DNA from: Ulva prolifera
Lineage: Eukaryota > Chlorophyta > Ulvophyceae > Ulvales > Ulvaceae
Length of the DNA stretch: 64,000 nt
NCBI GenBank assembly: GCA_023078555.1
Contig: CM041197.1
Location: 7,089,810-7,153,809 of the forward strand
Direction of reading: 5' to 3'
In this document: piece by piece, positions 14,990-26,200 of the stretch
Position numbering within the stretch: position 1 is the first letter of the stretch
Layout of the letters: every line of letters begins with the position of its first letter
The notes under the pieces: generated by a model
Databases searched by the model: none
Told to the model about the DNA's origin: nothing
Seen by the model: the letters and a program-made list of their open reading frames with translations, nothing else
Made by a program: the position numbers and the translations under genes

Positions 14990-17900
14990 TGTCCGTGCAT
15001 AATGTCGGGCACTGTGTTGCGCACTATGTAGGCATGGTTCCATGTCCGTGCGGTATGTCGTGCACTATGTCGGGCACCATGTAGGCATGGTTCCATGTCC
15101 GTGCGGTATGTCGGGCTCTATGTCGGGCACTATGTAGGCATGGTTCCATGTCCGTGCAGTATGCCGGGCACTATGTCGAGCACTATGTAGGCATGGTTCC
15201 ATGTCCGTGCAGTATGTCAGGCACTATGTCGGGCACTATGTAGGCATGGTTCCATGTCCGTGCAGTATGTCGGGCACTATGTCTGGCACTATGCAGGCAT
15301 GGTTCCATGTCCGTGCAGTATGTCGGGCACTATGTTGGGCACTATGTAGGCATGGTTCCATGTCCGTGCGGTATGTCGGGCACTATGTCGGGCACTATGT
15401 TGGGCACTATGTAGGCATGGTTCCATGTCCGTGAAGTATGCCGGGCACTATGTCGGGCACTATGTAGGCATGGTTCCATGTCCGTGCAGTATGCCGGGCA
15501 CTATGTCGAGCACTATGTAGGCATGGTTCCATGTCCGTGCAGTATGTCGGGCACGATGTCTGGCACTATGTAGGCATGGTTCCATGTCCGTGCAGTATGT
15601 CGGGCAGTATGTTGGGCACTATGTAGGAATGGTTCCATGTCCGTGCAGTATGCCGGGCACTATGTCGAGCACTATGTAGGCATGGTTCCATGTCCGTGCA
15701 GTATTCCGGGCACTATGTCTAGCACAATGCAGGCATGGTTCCATGTCCGTGCAGTATGTCGGGCACTATGTCTGGCACTATGCAGGCATGGTTCCATGTC
15801 CGTGCAGTATGTCGGGCACTATGTTGGGCACTATGTAGGCATGGTTCCATGTCCGTGCGGTATGTCGGGCACTATGTCGGGCACTATGTTGGGCACTATG
15901 TAGGCATGGTTCCATGTCCGTGAAGTATGCCGGGCACTATGTCGGGCACTATGTAGGCATGGTTCCATGTCCGTGCAGTATGCCGGGCACTATGTCGAGC
16001 ACTATGTAGGCATGGTTCCATGTCCGTGCAGTATTCCGGGCAATATGTCTGGCACAATGCAGGCATGGTTCCATGTCCGTGCAGTATGTCGGGCACTATG
16101 TTGGGCACTATGTAGGCATGGTTCCATGTCCGTGCGGTATGTCGGGCACTATGTCGGGCACTATGTTGGGCACTATGTAGGCATGGTTCCATGTCCGTGC
16201 AGTATGCCGGGCACTATGTCGGGCACTATGTAGGCATGGTTCCATGGCCGTGCAGTATGCCGGGCACTATGTCGAGCACTATGTAGGCATGGTTCCATGT
16301 CCGTGCAGTATGCCGGGCACTATGTCGGGCACTATGTAGGCATGGTTCCATGTCCGTGCAGTATGCCGGGCACTATGTCGAGCACTATGTAGGCATGGTT
16401 CCATGTCCGTGCAGTATGCCGGGCACTATGTCGGGCACTATGTAGGCATGGTTCCATGTCCGTGCATAATGTCGGGCACTGTGTTGGGCACTATGTAGGC
16501 ATGGTTCCATGTCCGTGCGGTATGTCGTGCACTATGTCGGGCACCATGTAGGCATGGTTCCATGTCCGTGCGGTATGTCGGGCTCTATGTCGGGCACTAT
16601 GTAGGCATGGTTCCATGTCCGTGCAGTATGCCGGGCACTATGTCGAGCACTATGTAGGCATGGTTCCATGTCCGTGCAGTCTGTCAGGCACTATGTCGGG
16701 CACTATGTAGGCATGGTTCCATGTCCGTGCAGTATGTCGGGCACTATGTCTGGCACTATGCAGGCATGGTTCCATGTCCGTGCAGTATGTCGGGCACTAT
16801 GTTGGGCACTATGTAGGCATGGTTCCATGTCCGTGCGGTATGTCGGGCACTATGTCGGGCACTATGTTGGGCACTATGTAGGCATGGTTCCATGTCCGTG
16901 AAGTATGCCGGGCACTATGTCGGGCACTATGTAGGCATGGTTCCATGTCCGTGCAGTATGCCGGGCACTATGTCGAGCACTATGTAGGCATGGTTCCATG
17001 TCCGTGCAGTATGTCGGGCACGATGTCTGGCACTATGTAGGCATGGTTCCATGTCCGTGCAGTATGTCGGGCAGTATGTTGGGCACTATGTAGGAATGGT
17101 TCCATGTCCGTGCAGTATGCCGGGCACTATGTCGAGCACTATGTAGGCATGGTTCCATGTCCGTGCAGTATTCCGGGCACTATGTCTAGCACAATGCAGG
17201 CATGGTTCCATGTCCGTGCAGTATGTCGGGCACTATGTCTGGCACTATGCAGGCATGGTTCCATGTCCGTGCAGTATGTCGGGCACTATGTTGGGCACTA
17301 TGTAGGCATGGTTCCATGTCCGTGCGGTATGTCGGGCACTATGTCGGGCACTATGTTGGGCACTATGTAGGCATGGTTCCATGTCCGTGAAGTATGCCGG
17401 GCACTATGTCGGGCACTATGTAGGAATGGTTCCATGTCCGTGCAGTATGCCGGGCACTATGTCGAGCACTATGTAGGCATGGTTCCATGTCCGTGCAGTA
17501 TTCCGGGCACTATGTCTGGCACAATGCAGGCATGGTTCCATGTCCGTGCAGTATGTCGGGCACTATGTTGGGCACTATGTAGGCATGTTTCCATGTCCGT
17601 GCGGTATGTCGGGCACTATGTCGGGCACTATGTTGGGCACTATGTAGGCATGGTTCCATGTCCGTGCAGTATGCCGGGCACTATGTTGGGCACTATGTAG
17701 GCATGGCCATGTCCGTGCAGTATGTCGGGCACTATGTCGAGCACTATGTAGGCATGGTTCCATGTCCGTGCAGTATTCCGGGCACTATGTCTAGCACAAT
17801 GCAGGCATGGTTCCATGTCCGTGCAGTATGTCGGGCACTATGTCTGGCACTATGCAGGCATGGTTCCATGTCCGTGCAGTATGTCGGGCACTATGTTGGG

Positions 17901-17995
17901 CACTATGTAGGCATGGTTCCATGTCCGTGCGGTATGTCGGGCACTATGTCGGGCACTATGTTGGGCACTATGTAGGCATGGTTCCATGTCCTTGA
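14990..17995. repeat. 1467-bp higher-order duplication with a third partial copy
   Basis: Distinctive variants recur 1467 bp apart: GTGCATAATG at about 14996 and 16463, and ordered monomers beginning at 15201/16668, 15637/17104 and 15735/17202. Part of the block appears again about 605 bp further on (17202/17807). The copies differ by a few substitutions, for example AGTCTGTCAGG near 16678 against AGTATGTCAGG. Confidence 0.82.
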
Positions 17996-18417
17996 AGTAT
18001 GCCGGGCACTATGTCGGGCACTATGTAGGCATGGTTCCATGTCCGTGCAATATGCCGGGCACTATGTCGAGCACTATGTAGGCATGGTTCCATGTCCGTG
18101 CAGTATGCCGAGCACTATGTCGGGCACTATGTAGGCATGTTTCCATGTCCGTGCAATATGCCGGGCACTATGTCGAGCACTATGTAGGCATGGTTCCATG
18201 TCCGTGCAGTATGCCGGGCACTATGTCGGGCACTATGTAGGCATGGTTCCATGTCCGTGCGGTATGTCGGGCACTATGTCGGGCACTATGTCGGGCACTA
18301 TGTAGGCATGGTTCCATGTCCGTGCAGTATGTCGGGCACTATGTTGGGCACTATGTAGGCATGGTTCCATGTCCGTGCGGTATGTCGGGCACTATGTCGG
18401 GCACTATGTCGGGCACT

Positions 18418-18420
18418 ATG
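18418..18420. other. Target-site duplication ATG, left copy (element 1)
   Basis: The satellite reads GGGCACTATG up to 18420 and the transposon terminus CACTAG starts at the next base. The same ATG follows the right terminus at 29641-29643. A 3-bp duplication is the hallmark of CACTA/EnSpm insertion. Deleting the element and one ATG gives GGGCACTATGTAGGCATGG, an unbroken satellite monomer. Confidence 0.93.
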
Positions 18421-18446
18421 CACTAGCAGCACCGAGTTGTCCTTAT
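18421..18446 (+). repeat. Left terminal inverted repeat, element 1
   Basis: It begins CACTAGCAGCACCGA and continues after two bases with TGTCCTTAT. It pairs with 29615-29640 at 24 of 26 positions. Confidence 0.92.
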
Positions 18447-19197
18447 GGCGGTCTTACAGCGACCTTACCTCGTCCTCACATGGGGCGTAAGGCCGGTATA
18501 GGGCCAGGTTAAGGACAACTTTGGGATTTGAAGCATGGTCCTGGTCCTTATGTAAGGACCATCGTAGGCGGCATAAGGATTGGTCAAGCTCCTTGCCTTA
18601 TGATAAGGTAATCCTTACATTTCCTGTCCTTACGGATGGGACTGAAAATGGAAACCATGCCAGTGGGATGTTAGGACCATGTCATGACACTGTGAGGTTT
18701 TGTACTCATGGATTCAAGGTGCACTCTCAGACCACCTGGTCGTGTCCATAAGTTAAGGTCAAGGAGAGGACACCCATTACTGGTAACAATAGGACAGTTT
18801 TGGGATGGGCAAGATCATATCACAGGTATTAGGCCAGCGTTGGGACGACATGAAGCAGAAACGGTGGGGACAGAAAAAGGATGTACAGGTTTTAGAATCC
18901 TTGCAGGTGACACTAGGTAGGTTCAGCACATCACATTACAATGGACTATTCTAGCAGCACAGATCGGGAACGCATTGAGGATGCCATGATGCTACATACA
19001 CCCTCACAATTGGCCGGTGCACCACACGGCTGCAGATCTCACCTATAGGCCTGCCTACACAGAGACATGCAGTGCATTCATGTATCCACCTAGGTTCAAT
19101 CAATATTAATATGAACGGAATAAGAATGTACTAATAGAGCCATGACAAACCTCTGATCTCCCGAGATACAATTTAGAGACCGAACACATGCACTAGC
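18421..19197. promoter_or_regulatory. Left subterminal repeat region, element 1
   Basis: Between the left terminus and the 3' end of the second gene lie at least ten copies of a short motif in both orientations: CCTTATG near 18441 and 18546, CCTTAC near 18463 and 18612, GTAAGG near 18487 and 18552, CATAAGG near 18572, and a dense CCTTATGATAAGG palindrome near 18596. In plant CACTA elements such arrays bind the element's own accessory protein, and that role is inferred here. From about 18800 to 19197 I see no gene and no further clear motif. Confidence 0.75.
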
Positions 19198-22100
19198 TCA
19201 AACCTGAAGGTTCAGGTCAGTGCGCATCTCTGTAAGCAATACCTTTAGAGCATTTTCGTTCCTTTTTAACGCCTTCCTGTCCACTGGCTTGGCGGCCTGG
19301 AGCTGAATCATCTTCGCCTTGCAGTTGATATAGTCCACTAGAAAGTTCTACACAAAATGGTAACTTGGTGAGCAACATGTTGTGACACGGTCTGTTTGTT
19401 AACAGGCATAATACTTCACCAAGATCCTACCACCAGCAAATCAGCACAGGAAAAGCAGTCATCAACTTGACTAGTACCAGGAAAGCATGGGATGGAGTGC
19501 ATGTACCTTGATTTCTGCTAGCGACTCGCGAGCTTTCTTGACCCTCCCGGGATGATGCTGCTTGTCAGTGCTAGGGGCGTTGACTGTCATCTCTTTGACG
19601 AAGGCGGCTCCGTTCAGTGCGGCAATGACCTGATCCGAAAGCGTTGCCCCTGCATTGCGATGCATGGTCATAAGCGCTGCAGCTGATCAACTGTGTCCAG
19701 GCAGTCTGCTCATGATCTGATGCTGGTGTGGGCCGCTCAACGTAAAAAAACATTTGTCAAAAAGTTGTGTTGGCATTCAACTAGGAGCTCGCACCAGTCA
19801 GTTGAACTGCCTCCATGTGGATGGAAGCCTGCAGCACTTCCTCGACAACGCTAGACATGCACATCTTGCTGCTGCCCACTGCCTGAGACCCACTTGCCTT
19901 TGCATCGTTGGAGCCGCCACTTGGAGTCACCTTCTGTCGGCCAAGCCGGCAAGACCGACGGACATCAGGCGAGCCACCTGGATGTGCAATAGGCTGCTGC
20001 TGCAAAGGCAGCTTCAAACCCAAGGCTGCCATGGCTTGCTCACGGACGTCGGGTTGCGGGCCTGCGTCTACCCCAATTGGCTCTGCTTCATTGGCCGCCC
20101 TTGCTGTGTTCTCCTTGCCGAGCTCGACGAGGGAATCGTGCACCCACATATCCTTGTCATGGGCAGGAGCAACAACATGCTTTTCGTGGGCGTGGTCCTC
20201 CTGCACCGGCTGCGCCCTCTGGCTGTCGCACTGCCGCTTATCCTTGAGGAGCTGTTTGAAGCCGATTCCGATCGGTCCGTCCTCTCGGCCAACCACCTTG
20301 GGCTGCACATTATCGACTACGTTAATTGCGAGTTGAATCGGCAGTGCACCGCAAGCGGGAGGCAGGTGATTCGCGAACGGTGGACTAAAGGCATTGTCTC
20401 CCTGAAAGCAAAAATTTTGTCTCAGGTGATGTGCATTTGACAGGTCAGTGGTATGTGACCCGCTGTAGGCTGGATGGCACAATGGCAGTGTATAGCTGCA
20501 ACGTGGGTAGAACTTCAATTCAATTGGCGCCGATGGATATTGTGGATGTCAGAAGTGAATTCCTGTACAACTGCGTCGCAGTGCGAGCATGATCGCGCCA
20601 GACAACAGAACAGTGCCAGCCATGTGCCACATTCAGGCAACGTACCTCGTTGACATCGCTGCGAGCATCGTCATCACTCTCGTCCTCATCCTCATCTTCA
20701 TCGTCCTCCTCATCCATACAATCGTCGTCATGGCCTGGCGAGATGTCCAACTCAGCCGCCTTGCGCTTCTGTGGCATGACCGCAGCAACACGAGTGCCTC
20801 CATCGCTTGGCTTCACGGTCTGCGGCCAAATAAAATCAGTATAAACATGCGATCAACATATGCAAGCGTCTCATATGCAGCTTCGTGGTCGGACACAAGC
20901 GGTGCGGGTCTCGCCAGGATCTGTCAATTTCTGTCAGCGTGGCACTAACAGAGCATTGTTACGAGATTGTGGAGCATTTGTCAGTGATATCGAATCCAGA
21001 AAGGTTCGTGTTCTTTGACAATCCAGCATGCGTGCATGATGTGGGTGGCGTACGGGTGTCGTCTCAGTTGCTGCAGTCGAATCTGGGGACTCGAATTGCA
21101 GAGCAGGCACCACGCCCTTTCGCAGCCACGCAGACATCGGATGAAATCCTACTTTGCGGTGTTCATCAATAGCGTCTTGCTGCTCCTCTACTGGCGATGA
21201 AAGGACGGTCGGTGCGCGGGTGCCTTCACGGTCGTACAACACAACCTGTACCCGCGCAGATGTTGCAGGGCCTCCACTTACATCACTGAGGATGCACAGC
21301 ATACCGTTGTATCATGTCGGGGAGTGTGAAGCATACCTCGTGGGCCATTTCATCTAGTCGTTTCTTGCAGATCCCTCTGGCGGATATGCACTGTGTCTTC
21401 GCGACTCGGATCGTCTCGACCCCAAAGTTGCGGACATCAGAATTAGTATTGTTCACTTGCTTCATGGCCTGCCTGTAGACTTCCTTAGACACTCCGCTCT
21501 CATCTGTGGTCCTTGCGTAGAACCTTTCGATGGCTCTCGCGGCCCGCTGAAGGGCTTTGGTCAGCTTCTTGTCTTCTTTGGAGAGTCTTCCCTGCACACA
21601 TCGGAGCGGGTGGTCCACCAGTGGCTTCATTTGTTCAGGTGAGCTGCCTTTCAGCGCATCACAAGAATCGTGTCGACACCATCGTGGCACCGCAATGTCG
21701 AGGACCTTTCAATATAATCACCACCACAACGCTCGGTTAACAATGTGCAAGCCACTGCGTCTGGATCACAATTGCGACACCAATAACAGCATGTGTCATC
21801 CACGGCGCTCGCAACGGGCAATGTGTTATACGGACATACCAGCTTGGAGATAATTTTACCAGCGAGCTCGGAAGTCGCCACGCAGTATGTCTGCTTGGCG
21901 CACATTTTTTTGATGTCGATCATGATGGGCGTCGCCGTCTTAGATAGGTGGTTAATGGATATCTCGCTTGCAACGTCCTCGACGTCTGCGCCCATCGGAG
22001 CACGGCGCATCCAATACCTCATCAGCGCCTGCGCATGTACACGACATCCAATACAATCTCTCAATGCACAAGCTGCGGGAATGCAGGCTATTCTGCCGGT

Positions 22101-22634
22101 GCATGTTCACACACGGATCACGAGAGGTAACATTCAGTGCACGTCCACAGCAGTGATGCTGTGGAGAATACCGCCGATCTGTTTGCACACTTGGTCAGAA
22201 TGGAAGTGGAGGCGCACGTGCTGGGTTTCTGTTCCCTGTCGGCGGGTCTTCTTTGCCTTGTCCGGTCCAGCGACCGCCTTGTCCTTCAGAACTCGGACCT
22301 GGCCGTCTTCAACTATGTCCCGTGCTTCGCCCTTCACGATCGCGTCGATATCTTCGAATATGCGCCTCAGTTTCTTCAATCTATACTCGTCGCCTACTCG
22401 TACGTACGCGGATTTTTTCCCCCAGTCCTGGGCCTCTTCATCGTCGTCGATCGATGCGTGCCCGAGTTCCACAGCAGCGGCGTACATCAGACTAACTTCC
22501 TCATGCGCATAGTCCTGTCCAATAGTAAAAGTCATGTTCCCCGTGTCGCCCCACTGAACGACGACCTTGCCACCATGACAGGCGCTTTCGCTGGCGGTAG
22601 TGCCTGTATCGAAGTTCGAGGGTGAGCCTGACAT
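19198..22634 (-). CDS. Second transposon-encoded protein, element 1 (about 707 aa, TnpA-like position)
   Basis: I do not recognise a named domain. A model of eight exons keeps frame throughout: 22634-22149, 22028-21840, 21591-21337, 21245-21153, 20819-20646, 20401-19795, 19676-19507 and 19347-19198, with GT-AG junctions (for example CTG|GTATGT after exon 2). The start is the Met of MSGSPSNFDTG. Visible features are an N-terminal block with WGDTGNM, a segment reading DQVCKQIGGILH at the end of exon 1, ADVEDVASE in exon 2, a very acidic stretch DEEDDEDEDEDESDDD in exon 5, a low-complexity Gln/Pro-rich exon 6, and a basic, probably helical tail. The DxVxxxIGxxxH and ADVE motifs recur in order in the plus-strand gene of element 2, so the two are probably distant homologues. 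By analogy with CACTA elements, which carry a DNA-binding accessory gene beside the transposase, it may bind the subterminal repeats; this is inference only. Confidence 0.55.
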
Positions 22635-23237
22635 GCCTGCTGAATATCGGGAAGCGGTAATGTCAATATCACGACAAGCGAAGAAGGATGCGCTCCCCCG
22701 ACTTATGTACTGGAGCACAGATTTTGAATTGTCCTGGCCTTGTTGTTGATGTGGTGCCAGCACCACTCGCAATGCATGGCCGTATGCATGCTTTCGAGCC
22801 CCTGCAACGCGTTTCAGCGAGCACATATGTACAGGAGCGACTTCTCAGCAGCACGCACGCAGGCAGATGTGTTGGTGAATGAAATCGTTGGTAGCACATT
22901 TGATTGTACCCACTCTACCTGTGATGCACCGAAGTGCCATGCACCGAAGTGCCAGCCCACAGAGATGATGCAGCATGGCACCACCCTGGGCACCCAAGGG
23001 CCTCACTCAAGCAGGAACCTTGTGGTGCAACTGTTGGTGCATTTTGTTGAACCTGAATACTGTCGGGCGTATCGAGTTGCATCAAAAACCGCCACAGAGC
23101 ACATTTCTGAGCATGCACCGACGTGCCAGCCCACAGAGATGATGCAGCATGGCACCACCCTGGGCACCCAAGGGCCTCAGTCGTAATGCGCTAGAATTGC
23201 AAAAGGTGTTGTCAGCATAATGTTACAAAGGTCGACA
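22635..23237. other. Intergenic region with a 68-bp direct repeat
   Basis: This lies between the 5' end of the second gene and the stop of the transposase. It contains two copies of a 68-bp sequence (22938-23005 and 23112-23179), offset by 174 bp and differing at one base (GAAGTGCC against GACGTGCC). The first is preceded by a further partial copy of its first 15 bases. It probably includes the promoter of the second gene and the transposase 3' UTR, with a TGTAA signal (complement at about 23221-23225) roughly 15 bases after the stop. No protein-coding potential is evident. Confidence 0.75.
22938..23179. repeat. 68-bp direct repeat pair
   Basis: The copies at 22938-23005 and 23112-23179 both begin CATGCACCGA and end GGGCACCCAAGGGCCTCA, with one mismatch. 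They sit upstream of the second gene, so a role as paired promoter elements is possible but unproven. Confidence 0.9.
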
Positions 23238-26200
23238 TTATTTACCCGACATTTTAGAACAACTCATGAAGTATTGACTTCCTCTGACACCTGCTGTGGA
23301 AGTGTCATTACGGTCTACATCAGACGGAGTTAGTTGGCTCCAGACCTCTGGCAGATTCACGAGGACCTCACCATAGTAACATTTGGCCCCTCTGCGGCCC
23401 CGTGCGGAGTGTGGCAAGCGAAACTCATCTCCCTCTGCCACATTGTGCACATACAATAAATCAGGTACACTAACGGGCTGTCGTTCTGGGCTGCCTATCG
23501 CATCACAATCACAGACTTTTGCAGCCCACAGTTTGCAGATCGCCATCCGTAGAGGCTCTGCAGGTACAGACTTTCCCGGTGTCCCTGATGGGATGGTATA
23601 TTTTGCCACATCCTCCGGGGGGACACAACCTCGGGGGTCAAAAGCTTTAGATGCACCATTTGACGTTTGTATACGGACAAACGCCTGCACTTGGCCAACG
23701 CAAGGACACTCTGTGTTGTCTTCGTACTTGTAGCCCACAAACACCCATCTGTTGTCAGATGCCACGTGCCTGCAGTCCTCGTTGCACGTGACGACGTCCA
23801 TCGACGGCAGAGATGCCTGCAAATACTTGTGAAACCGGAATTTCCGTTGCTGAATCATGTTGACCATCAGCTCATCTTCAATAGCGGGCCACCCCCGCTT
23901 TCTGTACCAAGCCCCGGAATCGCTCTCAAGTCGCAACAAACCGGGCAACTGTTGTACAATACAAGACATTTCCCTGTCTGAAAGCCGATCGGCAGCAGCT
24001 TTGCCCAACAACAACACGTCATCACCTGTAACATCATATTTTGGAAATGAGATGGGCGAGCGCCTTGCCTCCCTCTCATCAATTGTCAAACAATGATCAG
24101 GGAATTCGCATCGACAGGACCGAGCAGAGTTCATGAGCAAATGGTCCTTCACAAACGTCACTTCCCCTTTGTCTTTCACGCGGTCCTTCAGGTACAACTT
24201 TAAGTACCAGATCATACGCTCAATCCAGTACTCTGTGTACAGAGACCAAGGTCCTTGACAGGTCAATTGATCAAGCACGTGTACAACAGCATGGTGTAGC
24301 TTGGCGGTGGTCAAGGCCAACCCTTGGAAGGCCTGCAACAATATTATTGTTAGAAGAAACGACTGATGCTTACCTCCTACATGTGCTGTGGTTGACAACA
24401 GAATGGCATACAACGGCTAAGACCACAATTCGGAACACTGTCTCTGCGGCACCGAAAGGCAGGACAGTTCACCTCTTCAGCCGCGAAGGCATATTCCTCA
24501 AAGTCTTCCCTTGCTTGCTTCAGGCGGGCAGGAGAGTGATGACCGGCATGTTGCTGTCGAAGGCAGAACAGAACTGCCCGTCGTAGGCGGCCCCACTGGC
24601 GCTCAAACATCTGCTGCACCTCCTTGTCCTCTGGTTTCCAAGGTAGATCAAACAACAAGAATGGAGAGCAGGTCTCGATGAACGTCATGTACTCCTCCAT
24701 AGTCCATGTTGACCTGCTCCTGCACGTGATAAAGAACTATCATGTAAACTCGCCCACAGATGTACGGACAAATTTTGTCAGCAAATCTCATGCTATGTGA
24801 CCCAGCGGTGACTGTTTCGTACCCGAGTACATCGGCACTCCGTTTCTTCAGCTGTGCCGTCCACCTCATATTTTCCGCCCGTCTCTTGATGGCCTCTCGT
24901 ATGTACCTGGGCAGGATGTAGATGATTCCGTGCAATCGGTGCTTCTTCCGGCGTTTAGATTTGGCCCCTGTAGGTTGCTGCTTCGAATCTTCCGGTCGAG
25001 TCCACACATTCCAAAAGTCCTTGACGATGCCGTACAGTAACAAGTGGGCGAGGGCGAAATGAAAAAAAGTGCTCATACCTGTGCACAGGTGGGACAACTG
25101 CTGTCACGGATGCCGGAAGCAACACACACCACACCACATGTAGTACAATGGAAAATGGACACATCACAAACCAAGGCAAACACCTGAAATAGGATAGCCG
25201 AGAGTATCCTGGCATCCCACGCAGGCCAGTCTCTGTGTGAAGTGGTCCCGCATCCTTCATTAGCTTCTTCCATGCCTTCTTTCGATCCTCCGGAGACTGT
25301 TGGTGAAGAGGCGGCTGCACTTCCATCACTGCCTTGTCCCACAGGTTCTGCACATGCTGAGCTCTCTCATGCAGCTCATATGCTGTGTATTTCATCTCAT
25401 GTGTGTCTTCCCACGCCGCCTCGTCATCGGTGAGACGATCCCCGTTTCTCAATGTATTTGCATAGGTTGGTGGTAGTTGACCGCTTGAAACTGGCGGGTG
25501 CTCCCCAGCATAGCCGGCAGGAACACCCAACATGCTAGCTACCGCATCTCGTTCATGTATGTCGGGCACCCGAACTGCATCTTTAGTGGCGGGCATGCGA
25601 CGTGATGCTTTCGCCTCATAAGTGAACCTGTAGATCACATGTACTGTTATTCATGAACATGAACAGATGCACTCCATTTCATGCCAAATCCAGAGTCCGT
25701 AGACTGCACTGCTAGCTGGCGACATGGCCGGCGCACTAGTCATCACAGCCTGTCCAGGTCATCGCACCTCATCGCATTTCTGATTGACTTGCCTTGAATA
25801 GCGCATCGAGGGCATGCTTCTTTAGCGCTGTGCGGCAGTGTCAGCATAAGCTTGTACATCATCATCAAGTCCCCTTCCACGAAGGCAAGGATTGGCCAGT
25901 GCCTGATGCGCATCTCTACCCCAGCCGGCCGAATGGTGAACTCGAAGGGCTCGGCACCGGTACCCTTCCTGCCTACACGAGTTTGCATGTGACCTCGCGA
26001 TCGTGCACATTGTACCATGCCGCCCAGGCCACTAGTACAGCTGCATGCAAGCACACAACAGGCAAGGTGCACAGTGTCAGATATCACATGGAAACTGCAT
26101 CAGAAGGTAGGTGTAGGAGAGATATCACATGGAAACAGCATCAGAAGGTAGGTGTAGGAGAGATACACAGGAGGCGCGTCGTCTAGGTACGCTTTGCTTC

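Larger units (their letters stand above)
1..18420. repeat. Satellite array, left block (53/65-bp monomers)
   Basis: Uninterrupted tandem repeat. Each 53-bp monomer has two 12-bp steps of the form TATGYCGGGCAC, then TATGTAGGCATGGTTC (16 bp), then CATGTCCGTGCAG (13 bp). The 65-bp form has a third 12-bp step, usually TATGTTGGGCAC, and is often preceded by a GCGG rather than GCAG ending. All four pieces resemble each other, so the monomer probably grew from a 12-bp ancestor. Common variants here are a TCTGGCACAATGCAGG step, TCGAGCAC, a CCATGGCC tail and a GTGAAG ending. At about 55-60 bp per unit the block holds roughly 320 monomers. Monomer length is not a multiple of 3, and all reading frames inside are short by-products. 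No promoter or gene was seen. The block ends exactly at the 5' end of a CACTA transposon. Confidence 0.97.

Noticed and set aside
350..18000. Dozens of 60-105 codon open frames in the satellite with recurring peptides such as GHYVGHYVGM
   Set aside because: They are shadows of a repeat without stops in some frames. They occur on both strands, and the 53/65-bp period breaks the frame at each unit. There are no promoters, introns or non-repeat sequence around them.
1..18420. CRISPR array
   Set aside because: There are no unique spacers. The sequence between any two chosen repeats is itself repeated, and the context is eukaryotic with no cas genes.
19754..20440. 228-codon plus-strand open frame
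   Set aside because: It lies antisense to exon 6 of the minus-strand second gene, which has proper splice sites and keeps frame with its neighbours.
23383..23733. Plus-strand frames antisense to the last transposase exon
   Set aside because: The minus strand encodes the conserved C-terminal part of the transposase, shared with element 2.
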